Positions 36,815 to 45,959 of a stretch of 64,000 nt of DNA are shown here, piece by piece (positions within the stretch are counted from its first letter, which is position 1; each line of letters opens with the position of its first letter). The position numbers and the translations under genes were made by a program. A model generated the notes under the pieces. That model saw only the letters and a program-made list of their open reading frames with translations. It did not search any database and had not been told where the DNA came from. This stretch comes from Hymenobacter guriensis (GTDB lineage Bacteria > Bacteroidota > Bacteroidia > Cytophagales > Hymenobacteraceae): assembly GCF_015773195.1 (NCBI RefSeq), contig NZ_JADWYK010000002.1:434001-498000 (forward strand), written 5' to 3'.

Positions 36815-39403
36815 TCACTTTTTGGTGGCTTCCAGCTCCGGGGCCGCCTCGGCGGGTGTGGGGCGCTGGTAGGTTTGCCAGAACTCGGGATGGTGCGGGA
36901 CTTTGGTTACCTGCCAGATACCTGTGCCGCTACCCTGCAGCTCCGGGTGGGCGTTGACGTCGGGGACTTCTGCTGCCGGCACTACCACCGGCGGCGTGTA
37001 GTACACGTCGCAGGCTTGCTGCTCGTAGAATGGCTTACCGCCCAGCGCGTGGCCTACTTTAAGGGTCTGGGCTACGCTGGTGGCCGCGTAGTAGCGGCCG
37101 GAGCTGCTTTTCTGGTACGTTACCACGTGCGCCGACCGATGATCATCAAACACTGTTGAGAAAAAACGGGCAATAGTGCTCTTACGCCCATAATACTTCC
37201 GGGCAATGGCGTTGACCTCTACCGTATCGTGCTGCCAGAGGCTTTCGTAGCGCACCACTGCGTAGTCCTGCTGCCGCACGTATACTTTGCCGGAATAGCC
37301 GCTCACGAATCCAAAGCCCGTAGTACGCTTGCTGGCCCGCTTGGCCACGAACCGGATAACGTAATAGGTTTCGGTACCGCGCTGCTCAATGCTGTCGAGT
37401 TGCAGCCGAAATTTGCCCAGGGTGGCAGTTTTGAATAGCGGAGAAACCCGCACAGCGTCGAAGCCCCCGGCAAAGCCGTAGCCGCCTTCGTGGTAGGCTC
37501 CTTCTTTATCCGTTCCGGTTAGCAAGCGCTTCTCCAGCACCCGTACCACCGGCCGCTTTTCCAGCATCAGAAAGCCGCCGGCCCAGTGGTGATACCCGGC
37601 GGGCGTCCACTCCTGGCCGGTGTACTCTACTTCGTGGCGGAGCGTATCGAAACCGGTGGCGCGGCGGTGCGTGTACTGCTGCTGTACATAGTCCTGCTGC
37701 TCGTAGTTGGTGGCGGCGGCCTTTATCACCTTTTTCATAATGCGCCGCGGGTCCTGCGACTGGGCGCTTACGTGTACATCGGCCAGGGCAAAAGCGGCTG
37801 GCACCAGGCGCACACTCAGCGCGGCCGGACTCAGGGCTGTAAGCGTGGCGGGTTCGTAGCCGATGCTGCTCAGTTGCAGCAGCTCGCCCCGGCGCACCTG
37901 GAGTCGGAACCGGCCTTGGGCATCTGTTATGGTCCCGGCGCTACGGGCAGGCACAGCTACCGTGGCAAACGGCACCGGCAGGCCGGTTTTGCGGTCGAGG
38001 ACCGTACCGCTGAGCGCAAAAGCGTCCCCCGCAGCAACGGCAACCGGGCGGCCAGCCGGGTTCAGGCGGCCGGGCACCGGCGTAACCAGCGTTGCGGCGG
38101 CAGGTGTTTCCGTTCCGGAATCGGCAAACGGTACCGCGCCGTGCGGCGGATTCACCGATTTCAGATACAGAAACCCATCTACCACTTCGCTCCACGGGCC
38201 AGTCTGTGGCTTGTATTCGAAGGCGTACGTAGTCAGGGTTTTGCGAGGGGCATTGTGCTTTAAACTCACAAAAGCATACTCCTGACCTGGGGCCAGCAGC
38301 TCGGCTTCCAGCGTGCCAGCAGCCGGCACTGGTACGGTTTGGTAGCCGCCCATGCCCGCAAAGCCGTGGGTACCGCTGCCGGCCAGCGTACCCAGCACAT
38401 ACACCGCGTCTTCCCCCAAAGCCGCTTTCACGGCCCGCCCCATCGGCTTATAGGTTCTGATTTCGGCGTCGTTGAGCTTTTCCACCTTGTTGGCCAGATG
38501 CGGCAGGGCGCCCCAGCACACCACTTTTTCCTGCGGATGCTGGCGCAGATACCACAGCAGGTTGGCGGCCATCTGCGCGTCGCGGGGGTTGCTGTCGGTG
38601 GCCCGGAACTCGGTGGAGTCCTTCACGCCGGGGTCGTTGGCGGCGTAATCGTGGGCCGCGGCCTGCAGGCTGCGTAGGTTCTGAAGCCAGAAAGCCGCCC
38701 GTTCCCGCCGCTGGGCATCGGAGCCGGCAGCCACTTTCTCCAGCAGCCTGCGCGCTTTGCCCAGCTGTAGATCGAAGATTTGAATCTGGTGAGAAGGCGG
38801 AAACAGGAAATGCTCCCCCATCATGCTCAGGCACTCGTCGAGGTAGTCGTAGGCAATGCCGTCGGCCCCTTTTTCGGGTTTGAGCAACGCCTCCAGCTCC
38901 TCCAGCAGCTCGTCCTGGTAAGCCCCGCTCAACTGGTAGTCGAACCCGGTTACCTTCAGCTTACCCGGCCCCAGCAGCGGCAGCACCTCCCGGAACTCAC
39001 GGGTGCTCGTCCACACCCCAAATACGCTGTTGTTGATGGCCTCGGCGGCCGAAGTGCCGGCCTGCATGGCGCGTTGGGCTTTGTCAAGCTCATAAAATCC
39101 GCTTTCAAACGCGACCGTGGTAAAGCCCATGCGTGCCTGCAAAAACCGCAATAACCGGACTTTGGCCTCGAACACGTTGCCTTCACCGTGGGTGGGTTCC
39201 CCCAGCATCACCACCCGGGCGCCACCTATTTCCTGGCGCAGAAATTCCAGGTCGGAGAAGTCCGTATCGGCGGAGTTGATACTGCGAATGGTATGAACGG
39301 GCAGCGTAGCGGTTGGGGCGGCAGATTGCGCCAGGCAAAACGTACTGGCCGTAATGCACCCCAAAAAGGCCAGCATCCAGCGGCGTGTAAATGTATTCAG
39401 CAT
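36815..39403 (-). CDS. Erythromycin-esterase-like protein fused to carboxypeptidase-regulatory domain
   Basis: 862 residues from the ATG at 39403, with a signal peptide ending ...STFCLAQ. The N-terminal half (about 35-420) is of the erythromycin esterase/EreA-like superfamily: VVMLGEPTHGEGNVFEAKV, TVAFESGFYELDKAQ, KLKVTGFDYQLSGAY, EKVVCWGALPHLANKV. A CarboxypepD_reg-like beta domain follows (about 500-590: LSGTVLDRKTGLPVPFATVAVP, GRFRLQVRRGELLQLSSIGYE), then a 270-residue C-terminal domain (RIMKKVIKAAATNYEQQDYVQQQYTHR) like those after such domains in Bacteroidota outer-membrane proteins. Export argues against intracellular macrolide resistance; an esterase acting at the cell surface is more likely. 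Confidence 0.78.
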   Translation of the reverse strand: MLNTFTRRWMLAFLGCITASTFCLAQSAAPTATLPVHTIRSINSADTDFSDLEFLRQEIGGARVVMLGEPTHGEGNVFEAKVRLLRFLQARMGFTTVAFESGFYELDKAQRAMQAGTSAAEAINNSVFGVWTSTREFREVLPLLGPGKLKVTGFDYQLSGAYQDELLEELEALLKPEKGADGIAYDYLDECLSMMGEHFLFPPSHQIQIFDLQLGKARRLLEKVAAGSDAQRRERAAFWLQNLRSLQAAAHDYAANDPGVKDSTEFRATDSNPRDAQMAANLLWYLRQHPQEKVVCWGALPHLANKVEKLNDAEIRTYKPMGRAVKAALGEDAVYVLGTLAGSGTHGFAGMGGYQTVPVPAAGTLEAELLAPGQEYAFVSLKHNAPRKTLTTYAFEYKPQTGPWSEVVDGFLYLKSVNPPHGAVPFADSGTETPAAATLVTPVPGRLNPAGRPVAVAAGDAFALSGTVLDRKTGLPVPFATVAVPARSAGTITDAQGRFRLQVRRGELLQLSSIGYEPATLTALSPAALSVRLVPAAFALADVHVSAQSQDPRRIMKKVIKAAATNYEQQDYVQQQYTHRRATGFDTLRHEVEYTGQEWTPAGYHHWAGGFLMLEKRPVVRVLEKRLLTGTDKEGAYHEGGYGFAGGFDAVRVSPLFKTATLGKFRLQLDSIEQRGTETYYVIRFVAKRASKRTTGFGFVSGYSGKVYVRQQDYAVVRYESLWQHDTVEVNAIARKYYGRKSTIARFFSTVFDDHRSAHVVTYQKSSSGRYYAATSVAQTLKVGHALGGKPFYEQQACDVYYTPPVVVPAAEVPDVNAHPELQGSGTGIWQVTKVPHHPEFWQTYQRPTPAEAAPELEATKK

Positions 39404-39520
39404 ATAAAGCGTAAGGAATGAAGCACTCGTGCCACAAGCTACTGATGGCAGGTCAACGACCTTAGTATCCCGAGCTGATTTCGGCGAAAAAGGCTGCATT
39501 CCTTTGGAAGCAAATATCAA

Positions 39521-39553
39521 AAAAGCCCTTCCGCACAAGACGGAAGGGCTTTT
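39521..39553 (-). terminator. Terminator of the small lipoprotein gene
   Basis: 13-bp perfect stem (39521-39533 with 39541-39553), loop of seven, T runs on both ends, about 40 bases past the stop at 39594. Confidence 0.8.
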
Positions 39554-39593
39554 CGAGTTTTTCAGACTGCTTTTTCGAACCTAGCAGCAGAGG

Positions 39594-40010
39594 TTATTCT
39601 TTTTCAAGACGCAGCTCAGCACCAGCCGGGCTCTTTAAAGTCAACTTGTCGTCGGTGAGTGTTACTACGTCGAAGGTGTTGCTCTGAGCCGCGCCATCGG
39701 GCGTCATCGTGATTTTGTTGGCCGTCTGGTCGAAGGCGTATTTGCCAGCAACGGTACCCGCGGGCGAAGCCATGTTATACTGACCGTTGGCGTAGAAAGT
39801 GATACGCTCGTCTTCCTGGGCGTCGGTCTGGGCTACTTTGTCGCCGGTAGAGCTGAGCTCTTTGTCAGTTTTCCAGACTTTGCTGTCGGTACCGTAGAGC
39901 ATGTTTACGCCTTCAACTTTGCCTTCTTTGCTGCCGCAGGACGAGGCGAACAAAGCTACCAGCACCAGCAGAGCGGCCAGGTAGCGAAATGGGTTGGTTT
40001 GATTTTTCAT
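39594..40010 (-). CDS. Small lipoprotein, lipocalin-like
   Basis: 138 residues. Lipobox FASSC (about 21-25) after a hydrophobic run (LAALLVLVALFASSC), so lipid-anchored. The mature part reads as a small beta barrel with WKTDKELSSTGDK, ERITFYANGQYNMASPAGTVAGKYAFD and DKLTLKSPAGAELRLEKE, the usual layout of lipocalin-like Bacteroidota lipoproteins of unknown function. Stands alone. Confidence 0.75.
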   Translation of the reverse strand: MKNQTNPFRYLAALLVLVALFASSCGSKEGKVEGVNMLYGTDSKVWKTDKELSSTGDKVAQTDAQEDERITFYANGQYNMASPAGTVAGKYAFDQTANKITMTPDGAAQSNTFDVVTLTDDKLTLKSPAGAELRLEKE

Positions 40011-40240
40011 CGGAAAGAATAGGGAGTTGGTGAACGGAGAGAGTTCAGGAAATGCAGGCGGCCAGCGCTATATAGTCGAGCCACCAACTATGCGCCTCTT
40101 ACGGCGGGCCGGTAAAAGATGTTCCCGCAAGCTGCCGACAAAAACCTATTGAGCAGGTCGGCGTATGAAAGCTCAACCCTACGGGCATCTGCCTGATAGT
40201 CGGCTACTTCTCCCTACACCTTTTAACGATTCGTACTGCC

Positions 40241-40531
40241 ATGGGACTTTTTGATTTTCTTTCCGACAAAGGCGAAAAAAAGCCTGTTGCCCCCGCTGCC
40301 ACCCCTGCTCCTGCAGCCAATACCGACTTCTTCGGTAATACCAACCAGGCTACACCCAACGCTGGTGACTCCTACACTGTAGTAAGCGGCGACTCCCTTT
40401 CCAAGATTGCCAAGCATCACTATGGTGACGCCGCCAAGTGGCACCAGATCTACGACGCCAACAAAGCCACCATTGGCTCGAACCCCGACCATATTGAAGT
40501 AGGCCAAGTACTGACGCTGCCCAAGCTGTAG
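40241..40531 (+). CDS. LysM domain protein, cytoplasmic YgaU-like
   Basis: 96 residues: a charged N terminus (MGLFDFLSDKGEKKP), an Ala/Pro linker, and one LysM domain (about 44-96: SYTVVSGDSLSKIAKHHYGDAAKWHQIYDANK ... HIEVGQVLTLPKL). No signal peptide, as in YgaU/KbpA-type proteins, although those carry a BON domain that is missing here. LysM binds GlcNAc-containing polymers or, in KbpA, potassium with BON. Role unclear. Confidence 0.85.
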   Translation: MGLFDFLSDKGEKKPVAPAATPAPAANTDFFGNTNQATPNAGDSYTVVSGDSLSKIAKHHYGDAAKWHQIYDANKATIGSNPDHIEVGQVLTLPKL

Positions 40532-40557
40532 GCAGCCCTGTTTCCCGATAATATCCT

Positions 40558-40589
40558 AAAAAAGCCACTCTTCCAAGGGTGGCTTTTTT
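40558..40589 (+). terminator. Terminator of the LysM gene
   Basis: Seven-base GC-containing stem (40564-40570 with 40577-40583), flanked by A and T runs that extend it to 13 pairs. Confidence 0.8.
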
Positions 40590-40813
40590 GTTGTCGAATC
40601 AGCTTTCTGGTTTCCGGCCTATGATGCTTTAGGGGTGCAAGAAGCTAAAAAAATATTCTTGGCCGACAGCTTACTTCATAAAAACCGCTGGTTACTTCGT
40701 CTATATCTTTCACCTCATTTTACTTATATACAGATCGTTAATCAATATTCACACCTGTTGATATGACCTACTAACAGGGGGAGAAAAACTCTGTAAAATA
40801 TTTTCAATGGCTA
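40590..40813. other. AT-rich stretch upstream of the methionine promoter, no gene seen
   Basis: About 220 bases, clearly more AT-rich than the surroundings, with no open frame of note and no hairpin I can support. Confidence 0.35.
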
Positions 40814-40845
40814 TTGCATATATCAAAATCATGGCTATACCTTTG
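40814..40845 (+). promoter_or_regulatory. Promoter of the methionine locus
   Basis: TTG at 40814-40816, 21 bases, TACCTTTG at 40838-40845. Transcription would start near 40852, so the leader to metY is about 540 bases. Confidence 0.65.
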
Positions 40846-40860
40846 CAACACCAACCCGGT

Positions 40861-40885
40861 ACTCCCCCGCTCGCGGCGGGGTAGT
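40861..40885 (+). other. First leader hairpin ahead of the SAM riboswitch
   Basis: CCCCGC (40865-40870) pairs with GCGGGG (40876-40881), extendable outward past one mismatch, and is followed by TAGTTTTC. It lies a few bases after the predicted transcription start. Function unknown. Confidence 0.5.
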
Positions 40886-40900
40886 TTTCATAGGATTTAT

Positions 40901-40980
40901 ACAGAAGCGGCGAGAGAACAGGCTCCGTGACCCGCTGGCAACCTTCGACCGCGCGAAAGGTGCCAATTCCTGCCCGACCA
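40901..40980 (+). promoter_or_regulatory. SAM riboswitch (S-box, SAM-I family)
   Basis: The segment has the conserved S-box pieces in order: GAGA, ACAGGCTC, GTGACCC, TGGCAACC (40935-40942) and AAGGTGCCAATTCCTGC (40957-40973). An AGCGG/CCGCT helix links 40906-40910 to 40932-40936. It lies in the metY leader, as expected for a SAM sensor. Exact edges are approximate. The Bacteroidota form is more divergent than the Bacillus type. Confidence 0.85.
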
Positions 40981-41016
40981 GCCTTCCGGCGGCGGGGAAT
41001 ATAACCTTCGAGTACC

Positions 41017-41175
41017 ATGGAAAACTCCTTCGCTTCCGCCTCTACCAACCCTACTGCTCCGGCCGCATCTTTGCCCGCCGTTCAGCCGTGGGGTTTCCGC
41101 GTGGCTGCTCTCAGCCCGGTTGCGGAGCGAATGCGAATGCGCCCCTGTTGCGGCGCGTGTTGTTGCTGTTGCTAG
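41017..41175 (+). CDS. Leader peptide ending in a cysteine run (putative attenuator uORF)
   Basis: 52 codons between the SAM riboswitch and metY. The peptide begins MENSFASASTNPTAP and ends RMRMRPCCGACCCCC before TAG, so seven of the last nine codons are cysteine. An internal ATG at 41131 would give a 14-residue peptide (MRMRPCCGACCCCC), with a GGAG-like sequence eight bases ahead, and may be the true start. Short Cys-rich leader peptides upstream of sulfur genes are known to act by ribosome stalling when Cys-tRNA is short; that this one does so is inference. No similarity to a structured protein is evident. Confidence 0.6.
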   Translation: MENSFASASTNPTAPAASLPAVQPWGFRVAALSPVAERMRMRPCCGACCCCC

Positions 41176-41290
41176 CCATTCCGGCTCCAGCCTCCCCTTC
41201 CCCGCCTGCCCAGCTTCGCCCGGTGTTGCCGCTTTTCAACGCACTAGGCGGTATCGAAACAGCCTGACCCGCTTCTTTTCGGCGGTTTAT

Positions 41291-42772
<1,482 letters not shown>

Positions 42773-42785
42773 TAACCGGAGAGGG

Positions 42786-42827
42786 GTTGAGAGCCCGGCC
42801 GTCCTGAGAGAGCGGCCGGGCGTCAAC
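42786..42827 (+). other. Long hairpin in the metY-metX spacer
   Basis: GTTGA (42786-42790) and GCCCGGCCG (42793-42801) pair with CGGCCGGGC (42813-42821) and TCAAC (42823-42827): 14 base pairs with a small internal loop. A second stem (AGATGACCGG near 42848 with CCGG-C-TCATCT near 42877) follows. It does not match a riboswitch class I know. Confidence 0.5.
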
Positions 42828-42963
42828 TTCCAGTGTACGCCGCAGGCAGATGACCGGAAGGCGCCGTGCCGCCCGGCTCATCTTGCCCTGGCTTGGGGCT
42901 GGATCAACTGCACGGCACCGAGTTTGGTGGATGGCCTTTTACCACTTTGATGCCTGCTGATTC

Positions 42964-42990
42964 AGCCCCTTCCCGGGGCTTTTTGTTTTT
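42964..42990 (+). terminator. Terminator-like hairpin just ahead of metX
   Basis: Six-base stem AGCCCC/GGGGCT (42964-42969 with 42975-42980) followed by TTTTGTTTTT, ending only nine bases before the metX ATG. It could be a metY terminator or an attenuator controlling metX. Confidence 0.7.
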
Positions 42991-42999
42991 GACGCATCT

Positions 43000-44034
43000 A
43001 TGAGCTCCGAACCGCACTTATACCGCTTGCCGGCCGCCCTTCCGCTGGAAAGCGGGGCCGTGCTGCCCCACGCACAGCTAGCCTACCACACCTACGGCAC
43101 CCTCAATCCGGCCCGCGACAACGTGGTGTGGGTATGCCACGCCCTCACGGCCAACTCCGATGTGCTGGCCTGGTGGCCCGGCCTGTTTGGCACGGGCTGC
43201 TACTTCAATCCCGAAGAGCACTTTATTGTGTGTGCCAATATCCTGGGTTCCTGCTATGGCTCTACCGGCCCGCTCAGCCCCCACCCTGACACGGAAACCC
43301 CGTGGTTTCAGGCGTTTCCGCTCCTCACCATCCGCGACCTGGTAGCGGCCCACGAGCAGTTACGCCAGTACCTGGGCATCGAGCGGATTCATACGCTGAT
43401 CGGGGGCTCGATGGGTGGGCAGCAGGCGCTGGAATGGGCTGTACAGAAGCCCACGCTGTTCGAAAACCTGGTGGTGCTGGCTACCAACGCCCGGCACTCA
43501 CCCTGGGGCATTGCCTTCAATGAAGCGCAGCGCCTGGCCATCTTTGCCGATGCCTCTTACCACGCGGCCACGCCAGACGGCGGCGCGGCTGGTATGCGGG
43601 CGGCCCGGGCTACGGCCCTGCTCAGCTACCGCAGCTACGGCGCCTACCACCAAACCCAGGCCGAGCCCACCGACGACCAGCTAACCGATTTCCGGGCCAG
43701 CGCCTACCAGCAGTACCAGGGCGACAAGCTGGTGGCCCGCTTCAACGCGTACACGTACGTAGCCTTGTCGCGCACGATGGACACGCACCACCTGGGCCGC
43801 GGGCGCGGGGGCGAACTGGCCCCGATGCTGGCCGGCATTCAGGCCCGCACGCTGGTTGTCAGCATCAGCTCCGACGTGCTGTTTCCGCCCGCCGAGCAGC
43901 GGCTTTTGGCCCGGCACATTCCCGGCGCTATGTACGCCGAAATGGAGTCCGGCTTCGGCCACGACGGCTTTCTGATTGAAACCGCCCAAATCACGCACTT
44001 TCTGGAGCGCTTCTTTACCCGGGCATTCGTGTAG
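43000..44034 (+). CDS. metX: Homoserine O-acetyltransferase
   Basis: Acetylates homoserine with acetyl-CoA, feeding MetY. 344 residues, alpha/beta hydrolase fold. N-terminal LAYHTYGTLNP and HALTANSDV, nucleophile elbow GGSMGGQQALEWA (the serine near residue 138), acid segment SISSDVLFPPAEQ, and histidine in ESGFGHDGFLIE. Close behind metY, with a strong hairpin immediately before its ATG. Confidence 0.96.
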   Translation: MSSEPHLYRLPAALPLESGAVLPHAQLAYHTYGTLNPARDNVVWVCHALTANSDVLAWWPGLFGTGCYFNPEEHFIVCANILGSCYGSTGPLSPHPDTETPWFQAFPLLTIRDLVAAHEQLRQYLGIERIHTLIGGSMGGQQALEWAVQKPTLFENLVVLATNARHSPWGIAFNEAQRLAIFADASYHAATPDGGAAGMRAARATALLSYRSYGAYHQTQAEPTDDQLTDFRASAYQQYQGDKLVARFNAYTYVALSRTMDTHHLGRGRGGELAPMLAGIQARTLVVSISSDVLFPPAEQRLLARHIPGAMYAEMESGFGHDGFLIETAQITHFLERFFTRAFV

Positions 44035-44121
44035 TAAGATACTTAGGCACATGCTATAAGGCAATTTGGCGGGGCAGACGTGTATCTTTAGCGGCTCTAC
44101 CTCCCAGCCCGCTGCCCGCCC

Positions 44122-44991
44122 ATGTTCCTGCCTCTGCTTATTCCGCTGTTGGGTCTGCTAACCGGCTGGCTGACCGCCACGCCCAAGCCCGACAAGACCG
44201 TAAAAACCGACTTCCAGCAGATGGTGGCCGCCGAGGTGACGTTTGCCGCTTATGGCAGCCAGCACAGCGTGCAGGATGCGTTTGGGAAATTTCTCAGCCG
44301 GGCGTGGATGTTCAGTGAAGGCCAGTTCCAGACTGGGGCTACCTTATACGCCAACCAACCCGAGAAGCCCGGACGCCTGCTGTGGCGACCGATACACGCC
44401 GGTATTGCGGCCTCCGGCGACCTGGGGTTTACTACTGGCCCCTGGGAGTTCCACCCCGTTTCAACCGACGATAAACCGGTGGCTTTTGGTGATTTTGTCA
44501 CTCTCTGGCAGAAGAATTCGGCTGGCGACTGGGAAGCCATATATGATGGCGGCGTGTCACATGCGGCCTACGTCAAGCCAACTAAGGCCGTCTGGCCCAC
44601 GAACTACCCCGCCAAGCTGCAGACTTCCACCGATACGGCCCGCCTGCGCCAGACCCTGCTCGCCACCGAAGCTGCTTTTGCCCAGCGCGCCCGCCTGAGT
44701 TTGCGCCAGGCCTACAAGCCAGTGCTGGGCGCTACGGAAGATCTACGGCTATTGCGCGAAGGGCAGCTGCCTTATATCGGCAACGGGGCGCGGGCACTAA
44801 TAGAAACCTCGCCCCGCCCGGCTCAATTCTCGCTCCTGCGCTCGGGTATATCAGCGGCCGGCGACCTGGGCTACACCCTCGGCTACCAAGAAAGCACGCC
44901 CAAGCGCGGCTTCTACCTGCACGTCTGGCGCCTTACCGACGCCAAGTGGCTGCTCATCTTGGAAGTACTGAGCCCTAACCCGGCAGGATAA
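44122..44991 (+). CDS. Exported protein with two NTF2-like (DUF4440-type) domains
   Basis: 289 residues. A hydrophobic N terminus (MFLPLLIPLLGLLTGWLTA) looks like a signal peptide. Two half-similar domains follow: residues 28-155 (TDFQQMVAAEVTFAAYGSQHSVQDAF ... FGDFVTLWQKNSAGDWEAIYDGG) and 172-285 (LRQTLLATEAAFAQRARLSLRQAY ... RGFYLHVWRLTDAKWLLILEVL), each ending in the tryptophan-rich strand of SnoaL/DUF4440 folds. An internal duplication. No catalytic residues can be named; a binding role is likely. Confidence 0.72.
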   Translation: MFLPLLIPLLGLLTGWLTATPKPDKTVKTDFQQMVAAEVTFAAYGSQHSVQDAFGKFLSRAWMFSEGQFQTGATLYANQPEKPGRLLWRPIHAGIAASGDLGFTTGPWEFHPVSTDDKPVAFGDFVTLWQKNSAGDWEAIYDGGVSHAAYVKPTKAVWPTNYPAKLQTSTDTARLRQTLLATEAAFAQRARLSLRQAYKPVLGATEDLRLLREGQLPYIGNGARALIETSPRPAQFSLLRSGISAAGDLGYTLGYQESTPKRGFYLHVWRLTDAKWLLILEVLSPNPAG

Positions 44992-45038
44992 TAGTAGCGA
45001 AGAGTTAGCCCTTTATTATCCCGCTTCCTCATTCCGCG

Positions 45039-45046
45039 TAGCTTTG
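45039..45046 (+). promoter_or_regulatory. -7 element abutting the S66 peptidase start
   Basis: TAGCTTTG ends four bases before the ATG at 45051, so transcription would begin at or beside the start codon. A leaderless or nearly leaderless message is implied. Confidence 0.45.
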
Positions 45047-45050
45047 CGCT

Positions 45051-45956
45051 ATGCCTACCATCAGCCCCGCTCCGCTTCGTTCCGGCGACCAGGTTGCCAT
45101 TGTTTGTACTGCCCGTAAGGCCTCGCACGAGGAGCTGGCTGCTGCCGTGGCGACCCTGGAAAGCTGGGGGCTGCGCGTGGTACTGGGCGAATCGACCAAC
45201 GTGGCGCACCACCAGTTTGGGGGCGACGATGAAGTGCGTCGCCGCGACCTGCAGCAGCAGCTCGACAACCCCGCCATCCGGGCCATTCTGGTGGCGCGCG
45301 GGGGCTATGGTACTCCCCGTATTATCGATCAGATTGACTTTTCGCGCTTTGGGCAAGACCCCAAGTGGGTAGCGGGCTTTTCTGATGTTACTACTCTCCA
45401 CAGCCACCTGCTACGGCTGGGCTACCAGAGCATTCATGGGGTAATGCCAATTTTCTTCCACCAAGAAGGCGGGGCGGAGTCGGTGGATAGCCTGCGCCGG
45501 ACCCTTTTTGGGGAGGCGGTGCGCTACGAGGTGCCCGCTCACCAACAAAACCAATTGGGCACTGCTACCGGTGAACTGGTGGGCGGCAACCTGAGCATGC
45601 TGCAAACGCTCACCGGCACCGCCTCCGACGTATCCACCGCCGGGCGTATTCTCTTCCTGGAAGACATCGACGAATACCTCTACGCCATCGACCGGATGAT
45701 GGTGCACCTGGACCGTACCGGCAAACTGCGCGAACTGGCTGGCCTGCTTGTGGGGCATTTCACCAATCCTCAGGACAACGCCACGCCTTACGGCCAGACG
45801 CCCAACGAAATCATTGGGCAGTACGCCGCCAGGTACGGTTTCCCAGTAGCCCACGGCTTCCCGGTAGGCCACGAAGCCCGCAATATGGCGCTGGTAGTTG
45901 GGCGCGAGGCACGCCTTACTGTAGCGGCGGCAGGGGCCGTGCTGGAATACGTATAG
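45051..45956 (+). CDS. LD-carboxypeptidase (peptidase family S66)
   Basis: 301 residues, no signal peptide: a cytosolic muropeptide recycling enzyme that removes the terminal D-alanine from tetrapeptides. Start APLRSGDQVAIVCTARKAS is typical; the nucleophile serine lies in VAGFSDVT (about residue 111), after VARGGYGTPRIID, and the glutamate and histidine are in FLEDIDEYLYAIDRM and GFPVGHEARNMAL. Ends three bases before a convergent gene. Confidence 0.95.
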   Translation: MPTISPAPLRSGDQVAIVCTARKASHEELAAAVATLESWGLRVVLGESTNVAHHQFGGDDEVRRRDLQQQLDNPAIRAILVARGGYGTPRIIDQIDFSRFGQDPKWVAGFSDVTTLHSHLLRLGYQSIHGVMPIFFHQEGGAESVDSLRRTLFGEAVRYEVPAHQQNQLGTATGELVGGNLSMLQTLTGTASDVSTAGRILFLEDIDEYLYAIDRMMVHLDRTGKLRELAGLLVGHFTNPQDNATPYGQTPNEIIGQYAARYGFPVAHGFPVGHEARNMALVVGREARLTVAAAGAVLEYV

Positions 45957-45959
45957 CCG

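Noticed and set aside
36815..39403. Macrolide resistance gene
   Set aside because: The esterase-like fold is exported and fused to other domains; nothing shows activity on macrolides.
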